A DNA stretch of 5,268 bases from assembly GCA_003501665.1 (NCBI GenBank), contig DNOQ01000512.1, positions 4,510 through 9,777 on the forward strand, given 5' to 3'. Of the stretch, positions 1 to 5,268 are shown in pieces. The position numbers and the translations under genes are program-made. The first letter of the stretch is position 1, and every line of letters begins with the position of its first letter. The notes under the pieces were generated by a model. The model was not told the origin of the DNA. It searched no databases and saw nothing but the letters and a program-made list of their open reading frames with translations. This DNA comes from Bacteroidales bacterium. GTDB taxonomy: Bacteria; Bacteroidota; Bacteroidia; Bacteroidales; VadinHA17.

Positions 1-1344
1 ACTATCGAGGCCATAAATAAAATTTATTTCCTTCAGCTCCGAACTGATCTTCCGGGCAATATCAGGTTTAAGCCCGATGCGTATTTTTCGCCCCATGTAT
101 GTAATATCAACAACCGGTGCAAGGACTGTATCGTTCCTTACTGTCAGAAGACCATGTCCGGGTGTTGAGCCTGTACTTACCTGGAGCCCGTCATTCATAC
201 AGCTCAAAGGGGGCGTTGATCCTGCATAAGAAACAGCTTTGAACTCATCAACACCGGTATTGAAATATTCCCTGGCACGGATACCCATTTTTACACCAAT
301 GATCTCAAAAATACCAAGATGACGGTGCATTTCACTTGCAAAAACACCCGATTTCCATTCTTCAACACCATGTTTTTCAATGATCTCATTTACTGACTGG
401 CTGATGTCGTCAAAATAAAATTCCGGATCGAGGGGAAGCTTTTTGATCACCTGGTTTTTTTCAATGGTCTCCCCCTTGACTATTTTAATGGTACTTTTCC
501 TTATCTCCTCCGGATCTGCAGGTGTGCTTTCGGAAATGATACCGGTGACCTTGTTCACAAAAAGTGACGGATAATGAAGAAATACGGGTACCATCTCATC
601 GGTGCCATTAAATGAGAATTTGTGCGATTTAACGGTTTCTTTATTGAAAAATGATGCGATTTTTATTGCATAGGGAGTTTTTATACTTCCCAATGCATTG
701 ATAAGTTGATCGTTGTAAAGATCACCCTGCTGAACTGACATGCTCCTGACGATCCTGACCGGTATTTCCTGCTTTAGCATTGCTACAGATGCGTCTTTAT
801 CTATCTTATAATTGAATCCGTTCATATATCCTGATCCATCGGTGCTCCAGACTATCTCTTTTACCTGCCGGCCGAAATCAGGAATATTTCTCAGGGCTTT
901 AAGGGCTGTTGTCATGCTTCCAAGACAAATAAAGGAGATCTTTGTCTTTTCAGCTGATATCAGACCGGAAATGATACTGAGATTATCCGGAGCATTATTA
1001 CCCTCGATGCCATCTTCCTTGCCCCATTCAGTCTGCAATGCAAAAGGAAATTCCTTCATACTGTAACTGCCGTCTGTATCGGTTCCGACAAGGATCCCTT
1101 CGTGATATAATGAGTTAAGCAGACTTTTAACCTTTATATAAGCATTCTGAGGCGACAGAGCACCGCCGGAAGTTGTTATTCCCAGAACCCTTACATCGGG
1201 TGAAGCCAGAAGCATGGTTATTGCTCTCATATCGTCTATCCCGCCGTCGGTATCGATAATAATATAATGTGACGGTTTCCATGGATGGGAGTGAAGGATT
1301 AAGACAGACAGTACAAATACAAATGTTATGATAGTTCTTTTCAT
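1..1344 (-). CDS. Exported nucleoside-hydrolase-like protein fused to an FmdE-like domain (3' end outside window)
   Basis: Reading the minus strand from ATG at 1344-1342 gives 448 codons with no stop before the left edge, so the C-terminus is missing. Residues 1-19 (KR followed by a hydrophobic stretch) look like a signal peptide or membrane anchor, suggesting a periplasmic location. Residues 26 to about 290 resemble the inosine/uridine-preferring nucleoside hydrolase family, which cleaves the N-glycosidic bond of ribonucleosides. The Ca2+-binding signature appears as DTDGGIDD (residues 31-38; usual form DxDPGxDD), and D249 in GTDEMVP lines up with the fourth Ca2+ ligand. Two usual substrate residues differ: the His before that Asp is T248, and the usual EFN reads GFN at 176-178. 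Residues about 331-448 resemble FmdE (formylmethanofuran dehydrogenase subunit E family): HRHLG at 340-344, then C382, D385 and TGSTPGHG at 391-398. The next gene is divergent. Domain calls are fairly secure; substrate and overall role are unknown. Confidence 0.85.
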   Translation of the reverse strand, partial: MKRTIITFVFVLSVLILHSHPWKPSHYIIIDTDGGIDDMRAITMLLASPDVRVLGITTSGGALSPQNAYIKVKSLLNSLYHEGILVGTDTDGSYSMKEFPFALQTEWGKEDGIEGNNAPDNLSIISGLISAEKTKISFICLGSMTTALKALRNIPDFGRQVKEIVWSTDGSGYMNGFNYKIDKDASVAMLKQEIPVRIVRSMSVQQGDLYNDQLINALGSIKTPYAIKIASFFNKETVKSHKFSFNGTDEMVPVFLHYPSLFVNKVTGIISESTPADPEEIRKSTIKIVKGETIEKNQVIKKLPLDPEFYFDDISQSVNEIIEKHGVEEWKSGVFASEMHRHLGIFEIIGVKMGIRAREYFNTGVDEFKAVSYAGSTPPLSCMNDGLQVSTGSTPGHGLLTVRNDTVLAPVVDITYMGRKIRIGLKPDIARKISSELKEINFIYGLDS

Positions 1345-1362
1345 TCCATATAATCTTAGTTT

Positions 1363-1371
1363 GCAAAAATA
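1363..1371 (-). promoter_or_regulatory. Putative Bacteroidota -7 box for the minus-strand gene
   Basis: The minus strand reads TATTTTTGC, an exact match to the Bacteroidota -7 consensus TAnnTTTGY. It lies 18 bp upstream of the ATG at 1344, so the 5' leader would be only about 10-15 nt. No TTTG -33 element was found at the usual 19-21 bp spacing, which lowers confidence. Confidence 0.4.
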
Positions 1372-1449
1372 GTATTTATACCTTTCAGTTTATATGTTGA
1401 AAACTGCTGCTATCTATGTACACGAGGTTGTTTAGAAATACTTTTTTAA

Positions 1450-1516
1450 CCGCAAAGTAGCAAAGTTTTACAATTGGTAAATAGCCCTTAGCATTCTTTG
1501 CGTAATAACTTTGCGG
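1450..1516. repeat. Imperfect inverted repeat (CGCAAAG/CTTTGCG type)
   Basis: CCGCAAAGT at 1450-1458 is the exact reverse complement of ACTTTGCGG at 1508-1516. Further in, CAAAG (1461-1465) pairs with CTTTG (1496-1500), so both arms share a CCGCAAAG...CAAAG layout with a few extra bases in the right arm. Palindromes built from CGCAAAG units are common intergenic elements in Bacteroidota genomes (recalled, not searched). This copy looks decayed. It could form a stem-loop, but there is no T-run to suggest a terminator. Confidence 0.55.
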
Positions 1517-1519
1517 CCT

Positions 1520-1591
1520 CTACCGGTTATTAATTCTTCCTTTTTCGACCCATTCCCACAGCAGATCTTCATACCTAAATTCATCTAAAAT
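1520..1591 (-). pseudogene. Possible 23-codon relic of a protein C-terminus
   Basis: On the minus strand an open frame runs from just after an in-frame TAA (1594-1592) to a TAG (1522-1520). It encodes a protein-like string including YEDLLWEWVEKGRI. There is no in-frame ATG and no ribosome-binding site, so it is not an intact gene. The amino-acid make-up and codons look more like real coding sequence than the surrounding AT-rich DNA. Its parent family was not recognised. Chance cannot be excluded at this length. Confidence 0.2.
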
Positions 1592-1666
1592 TTATTTGAG
1601 TGAGAAATATTATTGTCCTTTATTGGATTGTATATTTTTTTTATCTTCATCCGCTTATAAATTATA

Positions 1667-3190
1667 ATGATGAAGAAGTTCCTGTTATGGTTCACACCCG
1701 GACTTATTTTGGGGATCCTGATAATACTCGGAGGAGGTAAAGTTATAGAAAAAACTTCCACAAATGAATATTGCATGTCGTGCCATATACATCCTGAAGC
1801 GGATAATTCGTGGAAGAGATCGGTTCATTATGAGACAAAATCGGGTTTTCGTGTCGGTTGTGCGGAATGTCATCTCCCGCCAAAAGGGGATGGATATCTT
1901 TGGGCAAAAGCGACTACGGGATTACGGGATCTCTGGGCTTACTGGACCAAAGATTCGGCATCATTCGACTGGAACGAAAAGGGCAGACTGGAAAATGCAA
2001 GGATACACACTTATGAAAGCAGTTGCATCAAATGTCATGAGAATCTTTTTCCTGCCGAATTAAGCAAGGAGGGAGAAGATGCACATCTTTATTACAAACA
2101 AACAAAGAAAACACCTGATCTTCACTGCATAAACTGTCATCTGAACGCAGGACATTATATAGAAGGGTATACTCATGGAAGTAACAAGACTTTCGGTACT
2201 ATTTCATCAGCACCTAAGGAGATTTTCACAGAATCTGCAAAAGTGAATGAATTCGAATCGTTCACCGAGCTGATAACCAATTCATCAGTATCTTTTAACA
2301 TGGTAGCCATCCCTGGCGGTAAATTCAGGATGGGAAGCTCTCCCAATGAACCATTCAGAAGAGAAGATGAAGGCCCGGTGAGAGAGGTTGAAATAAGTCC
2401 TTTCTTCATGGCCGAAGTTGAAGTTACGTGGGATGAATATCTTGCTTTTTATGCCCAGACATCTGCTGAAGGCAGAAGTACCGATACAGAAGGGATAAGA
2501 TCAAAAAAGGGTGCCGAAACGGATGCAATATCGGGTGCCACACCCCCGTATGGTCAGCCTGATCAGGGATGGGGGATGGGTCAGAGACCCGCAATTTCAT
2601 TTACTTATCATGCAGCCGAGACCTATTGCAGATGGCTCTCTCAGGTTACCGGAAAAACATATCGTCTTCCCACTGAGGCAGAATGGGAATATGCCTGCAG
2701 GGCCGGTACTGAAACTCCGTATTTCTTCCCCGGCGATCCGAATAAATTTGAAAAAACGGGTCTGAAGGCAAAATTATCAAAGAACGATACAACAGTCATT
2801 AATTCATATATAATATATAAAGGTAACAGCCCGTCTAAAACCCAGACGTCCGAAAGAGTACGACCCAATCCGTTTGGATTGAAAAACATGCTGGGTAACG
2901 TTGCAGAATTCTGTTCCGACTGGTATCAGTCAGATGCATATTCACAGTATCCTGATGGGATTATCACAGACCCGTCAGGACCTGAAACAGGAGAGGAGCA
3001 TGTTATCAGGGGAGGATCATTCCTGGATATGGCAGGAAGATTAAGAAGCGCGGCCCGTGGTTATACCCGCACGGATGAATGGCTCAAAACCGATCCTCAG
3101 ATCCCGAAAAGCATCTGGTGGTATTCCGACTGCTTCCATGTGGGATTCAGGGTTGTCTGCGAATTTGACGAAAAAACCGGCAACCGATAA
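1667..3190 (+). CDS. Membrane-anchored tetrahaem NapC/NirT-type cytochrome c fused to a SUMF1/FGE-like domain
   Basis: The protein has 507 residues. A transmembrane helix at about 5-23 anchors it with the rest in the periplasm. Four CxxCH haem sites follow at residues 36-40 (CMSCH), 65-69 (CAECH), 120-124 (CIKCH) and 154-158 (CINCH). Their spacing within about 170 residues fits the NapC/NirT/NrfH family, which takes electrons from membrane quinol and hands them to periplasmic reductases. Residues about 206-500 form a SUMF1/FGE-sulfatase-type domain: MVAIPGGKFRMGS (212-224), YRLPTEAEWEYACRAG (332-347), NPFGLKNMLGNVAEFCSDWY (401-420), VIRGGSF (446-452) and HVGFRVV (491-497). The Cys pair that does the chemistry in true formylglycine-generating enzymes is absent: after RGGSF the sequence is LDMAGRLRSAAR. 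Sulfatase maturation is therefore unlikely; a binding or other redox role is possible. The start is ATG at 1667, with a second ATG directly after it, and no Shine-Dalgarno is visible. No separate reductase gene lies next to it, so the SUMF1-like part may be the partner itself. Confidence 0.93.
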   Translation: MMKKFLLWFTPGLILGILIILGGGKVIEKTSTNEYCMSCHIHPEADNSWKRSVHYETKSGFRVGCAECHLPPKGDGYLWAKATTGLRDLWAYWTKDSASFDWNEKGRLENARIHTYESSCIKCHENLFPAELSKEGEDAHLYYKQTKKTPDLHCINCHLNAGHYIEGYTHGSNKTFGTISSAPKEIFTESAKVNEFESFTELITNSSVSFNMVAIPGGKFRMGSSPNEPFRREDEGPVREVEISPFFMAEVEVTWDEYLAFYAQTSAEGRSTDTEGIRSKKGAETDAISGATPPYGQPDQGWGMGQRPAISFTYHAAETYCRWLSQVTGKTYRLPTEAEWEYACRAGTETPYFFPGDPNKFEKTGLKAKLSKNDTTVINSYIIYKGNSPSKTQTSERVRPNPFGLKNMLGNVAEFCSDWYQSDAYSQYPDGIITDPSGPETGEEHVIRGGSFLDMAGRLRSAARGYTRTDEWLKTDPQIPKSIWWYSDCFHVGFRVVCEFDEKTGNR

Positions 3191-3259
3191 ACTGGCAGAT
3201 CAAATACACAATTCCTCGAAGGTTTTAATAGTTAAATAATATTAATTGCAATTTGATTT

Positions 3260-3290
3260 TTTGTTTTTTAAATAGATATATTTACATTTG
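3260..3290 (+). promoter_or_regulatory. Bacteroidota-type promoter (TTTG-N19-TAnnTTTG)
   Basis: TTTG at 3260-3263 is followed, after exactly 19 bases, by TACATTTG at 3283-3290. This matches the -33/-7 consensus of the primary sigma factor of Bacteroidota. Transcription would start near 3297, giving a leader of about 50 nt before the ATG at 3349. It suggests the oxidoreductase and the gene after it form a transcription unit that can start independently of the cytochrome gene upstream. Confidence 0.65.
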
Positions 3291-3332
3291 ATTACTTTCT
3301 TCCGGCTTGATTGTTAGTAATTTTAATCTCTC

Positions 3333-3348
3333 ATAAAATCAATTTTAT
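3333..3348. repeat. AT-rich palindrome touching the start codon
   Basis: ATAAAAT (3333-3339) and ATTTTAT (3342-3348) are perfect inverted copies separated by CA, and the second arm ends at the base before the ATG. It could be a weak hairpin at the translation start or an operator half-site pair. The region is so AT-rich that chance is a fair explanation. Confidence 0.3.
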
Positions 3349-4722
3349 ATGAAAAAATCTAGAATCTCACGACGTGGTTTTTTAGGCACAGCAGCAGTTG
3401 GTGCCGCGGGTGTTGTCGCCCCTGTTATAATCACAGGCTGTAGCAGCAAACCGAAAGCTTTTATTCCGGTAGATAATGGTACATGGCTTGATGCTGCACC
3501 GGACGGACCGGTTCTCAAAGCCGGTGTTATTGGTTGCGGAGGCCGTGGAAGAGGTGCCGCCATTAATTTTCTTAATGCCGGGCCGAATCTTCAGATTGCG
3601 GCTTTAGGCGATACATTCAAGGACCGTGTGGATGAAGCCAGGGCAGCCATTCTCAAGTCAAAGAACCAGGAAGTTCCGGAAGACAAATGCTTTGTCGGTT
3701 TTGATGCATTCCAGAAGGTAATTGAATCGGGAGTTGATGTTGTGATCCTTGCAGCACCCCCATTCTTCCGTCCGGAACATCTGGCAGCAGCTGTAGCGGC
3801 ACGTAAACATATCTTTGCTGAAAAACCTGTTTGTGTTGATCCCGTAGGTGCAAGATCTGTAATGGCAACCGCCCTTAAGGCTAAAGAACTGGGATTGACT
3901 ATAGTAACAGGAACCCAGCGCCGTCATCAACGTAACTATGTGGCTAACTATAACCAGGTAAAAGCTGGAGCCATCGGTGATATTGTCGGTGGAAATGTAT
4001 GGTGGAACGGTGGTAAACTTTGGCACCGCGATAATAATCCTTCATGGACCGAAATGGAGTGGATGATACGCGACTGGGTCAACTGGACATGGCTGTCGGG
4101 TGACCATATTGTTGAACAACATGTTCATAATCTAGATGTTATGAACTGGTTCACAGGTTCTCATCCGGTAACTGCACACGGAATGGGATCAAGACTGAGG
4201 CGCGTTACCGGCGACCAGTATGATAATTTCTCCATTGAATTCATTTTTGAGGACGGCAGAAGATTCCACAGCCAGTGCCGCCAGATTAACGGATGCTGGA
4301 ACAGCGTTGCTGAAAGATTGCAGGGATCCAAAGGTTCTACAAACTGTATAGATACCATAACCGACCTTGCCGGGAATGAGATCTGGAAATATCAATATCC
4401 TCTCGACAGTGAAGGAAAACCGAATGCCAGGGCTATGATGGATCCTTATGTACAGGAGCATATCGATATGGTTACCGCTATCCGGAACAATCAGCCGTTC
4501 AATGAACTTGAAAACACTGCTGTATCGACCATGTGTGCGATTATGGGCCGTGTTTCAGCTTATACAGGGAAAGAGACAACATGGGAGGAAATGATGAACT
4601 CCGATTTGAAACTTGGTCCTGAGGTATTTGCTTTCGGAAAGGTCAATATTCCGAAAGAAGTACCGATTGCCGGTGAAGCTTATGTGCCTCCGGCACCGGG
4701 TCAGGAAAGGCGCAGGAATTGA
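3349..4722 (+). CDS. Tat-exported lipoprotein oxidoreductase, Gfo/Idh/MocA family
   Basis: The protein has 457 residues. The N-terminus has a twin-arginine motif (SRRGFLG, residues 7-13), a hydrophobic stretch, and a lipobox I-T-G-C with C31 as the likely lipidated residue, so the folded protein with bound cofactor is probably exported and membrane-tethered. The Rossmann nucleotide-binding motif is GCGGRG at 62-67, and the family's EKP motif is at 158-160, where Lys is a usual catalytic residue. In EQHVHNLD (246-253), H250 and D253 fit the family's conserved DxGxHxxD-type motif, with E246 in the first position. Gfo/Idh/MocA enzymes oxidise or reduce sugars and related polyols with NAD(P). The loop typical of GH109 N-acetylgalactosaminidases was not seen, so a dehydrogenase role, perhaps making 3-keto-sugars, is preferred. 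A good promoter lies at 3260-3290, no Shine-Dalgarno is seen, and a TIM-barrel gene follows after 22 bp. The family call is strong; the substrate is unknown. Confidence 0.93.
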   Translation: MKKSRISRRGFLGTAAVGAAGVVAPVIITGCSSKPKAFIPVDNGTWLDAAPDGPVLKAGVIGCGGRGRGAAINFLNAGPNLQIAALGDTFKDRVDEARAAILKSKNQEVPEDKCFVGFDAFQKVIESGVDVVILAAPPFFRPEHLAAAVAARKHIFAEKPVCVDPVGARSVMATALKAKELGLTIVTGTQRRHQRNYVANYNQVKAGAIGDIVGGNVWWNGGKLWHRDNNPSWTEMEWMIRDWVNWTWLSGDHIVEQHVHNLDVMNWFTGSHPVTAHGMGSRLRRVTGDQYDNFSIEFIFEDGRRFHSQCRQINGCWNSVAERLQGSKGSTNCIDTITDLAGNEIWKYQYPLDSEGKPNARAMMDPYVQEHIDMVTAIRNNQPFNELENTAVSTMCAIMGRVSAYTGKETTWEEMMNSDLKLGPEVFAFGKVNIPKEVPIAGEAYVPPAPGQERRRN

Positions 4723-4744
4723 AATATTGATTAATCTTTTTATT

Positions 4745-5268
4745 ATGAACAACTCACGAAGAGATTTCATAAGAAAAGCCACTGTTTCAGGAGCTGCCGT
4801 AATGGCGGCTCCTTCAGTCTTTGGCTTTGGGAAAAGCAATGCTCAGGCAAAAATTGCCGATGCATCTGAACCTTTCAAACTGAAATATGCACCCAGTATG
4901 GGAATGTTCCGCCAGCATGCCGGGCAGGATCCCGTCGATCACATAAAATTCTGTTACGATCAGGGATTCAGGGCAATGTTCGATAACGGACTTATTAACC
5001 GTCCGGTTGAAGATCAGGTTAAAATTGCAAATGAGATCAACAGGCTTGGAATGGAGTTGGGGCCGTTTGTACTGTATGCCGATTTCGCAGTAACCTCATT
5101 TGTCCTTGATAAACCTGAAACGCGTGAAATGCTGGCCAATAAGATGAAGGAAGGGGTGGAGTGCTTTAAAAGAACCGGGGTCAGGTGGGCGCTGGTTGTT
5201 CCGGGAAGGTATGATGAAAGGCTTCACAGGGATTATCAGACAGCAAATGTTATCGACAATCTCCGGAT
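4745..5268 (+). CDS. Tat-exported sugar isomerase/epimerase-like TIM-barrel protein (3' end outside window)
   Basis: ATG at 4745 opens a frame that runs off the right edge after 174 codons. The N-terminus carries a twin-arginine signal (SRRDFIRK, residues 4-11) and an Ala-rich hydrophobic stretch, with likely cleavage near residues 28-36, so the product should be periplasmic. The mature part, starting around FKLKYAPSMGMFRQHAG (residues 44-60), resembles the xylose-isomerase-like/AP-endonuclease-2 TIM-barrel superfamily and especially hydroxypyruvate-isomerase-like proteins: a first strand ending in a Gly-Met-Phe loop, then GFRAMFDNG and LGMELGPFVLY as the next strand regions. The C-terminal metal ligands lie outside the window. 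It starts 22 bp after the oxidoreductase stop with no promoter seen between, which points to a shared operon and a shared sugar pathway (isomerase, epimerase or keto-sugar lyase). The exact reaction cannot be told. Confidence 0.85.
   Translation, partial: MNNSRRDFIRKATVSGAAVMAAPSVFGFGKSNAQAKIADASEPFKLKYAPSMGMFRQHAGQDPVDHIKFCYDQGFRAMFDNGLINRPVEDQVKIANEINRLGMELGPFVLYADFAVTSFVLDKPETREMLANKMKEGVECFKRTGVRWALVVPGRYDERLHRDYQTANVIDNLR

Larger units (their letters stand above)
1345..1666. other. Divergent intergenic region
   Basis: This 322-bp stretch separates the divergent starts at 1344 (minus) and 1667 (plus) and should carry both promoters. It holds a -7 box for the minus gene (1363-1371), an imperfect inverted repeat (1450-1516) and a short minus-strand open frame that may be a coding relic (1520-1591). 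The last 70 bp are very AT-rich. TATATTTTT at 1631-1639 is only a weak -7-like match for the plus-strand gene, and no Shine-Dalgarno sequence precedes 1667. No tRNA or other structured RNA was recognised. Confidence 0.7.

Noticed and set aside
812..1066. An 84-codon plus-strand open frame
   Set aside because: It is antisense to the nucleoside hydrolase domain, whose motifs clearly place the gene on the minus strand.
1655..1667. TTATAA-A-TTATAA repeat before the cytochrome start as an operator
   Set aside because: The leader is almost entirely A and T, so such short repeats are expected by chance.
2282..3166. A functional formylglycine-generating enzyme for sulfatase maturation
   Set aside because: The catalytic cysteine pair is missing after RGGSF and no sulfatase gene lies in the window.
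3199..3257. ATCAAAT/ATTTGAT inverted repeat followed by a T-rich run, as a terminator for the cytochrome gene
   Set aside because: The stem is only 7 bp of mostly A/T pairs with a 45-nt loop, and the T-run overlaps the -33 element of the next promoter. No convincing terminator structure is present.
3658..4026. A 122-codon open frame on the minus strand
   Set aside because: It lies wholly inside the well-supported oxidoreductase gene, shows no recognisable domain and has low-complexity, Cys/Ser/Tyr-rich composition typical of an antisense shadow.
3349..4722. GH109 alpha-N-acetylgalactosaminidase, which also has a Gfo/Idh/MocA fold and often a Tat signal
   Set aside because: The characteristic GH109 segment with a Tyr-Pro-Thr-His-Gly-type loop was not found; the sequence instead has EQHVHNLD at 246-253.

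Overview
The window most likely comes from a member of the Bacteroidota, probably an environmental Bacteroidales/Marinilabiliales-like lineage. This is an inference from four things. The leaders are AT-rich and lack Shine-Dalgarno sequences. One promoter matches the Bacteroidota TTTG-N19-TAnnTTTG pattern. The sugar-oxidoreductase and TIM-barrel protein types are ones this phylum uses heavily. There is also a decayed CGCAAAG/CTTTGCG palindrome of a kind often scattered through such genomes.

Layout. (1) Positions 1-1344, minus strand: an exported two-domain protein, cut by the left edge, with an inosine/uridine nucleoside-hydrolase-like domain followed by an FmdE-like domain. (2) Positions 1345-1666: a divergent intergenic stretch holding a -7 promoter box for gene 1, an imperfect inverted repeat and a short possible coding relic. 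(3) Positions 1667-3190, plus strand: a membrane-anchored four-haem NapC/NirT/NrfH-type cytochrome fused to a periplasmic SUMF1/FGE-like domain that lacks the catalytic cysteine pair of true formylglycine-generating enzymes. (4) Positions 3191-3348: a leader with a good promoter. (5) Positions 3349-4722, plus strand: a Gfo/Idh/MocA-family NAD(P)-dependent oxidoreductase with a Tat signal and a lipobox. (6) Positions 4745-5268, plus strand, cut by the right edge: a Tat-exported TIM-barrel sugar isomerase/epimerase-like protein, 22 bp downstream and probably in the same operon.

All four proteins appear to be sent out of the cytoplasm. Genes 5 and 6 look like a periplasmic sugar oxidation/isomerisation pair of the kind linked to 3-keto-sugar chemistry; the exact substrate cannot be read from sequence. 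The cytochrome fusion could pass electrons between the quinone pool and a periplasmic partner, but nothing here proves a link to the sugar pair. The most unusual points are the two domain fusions (nucleoside hydrolase-FmdE and NapC-SUMF1), both with departures from canonical active-site residues. No RNA gene, CRISPR array, insertion sequence or convincing terminator was seen.
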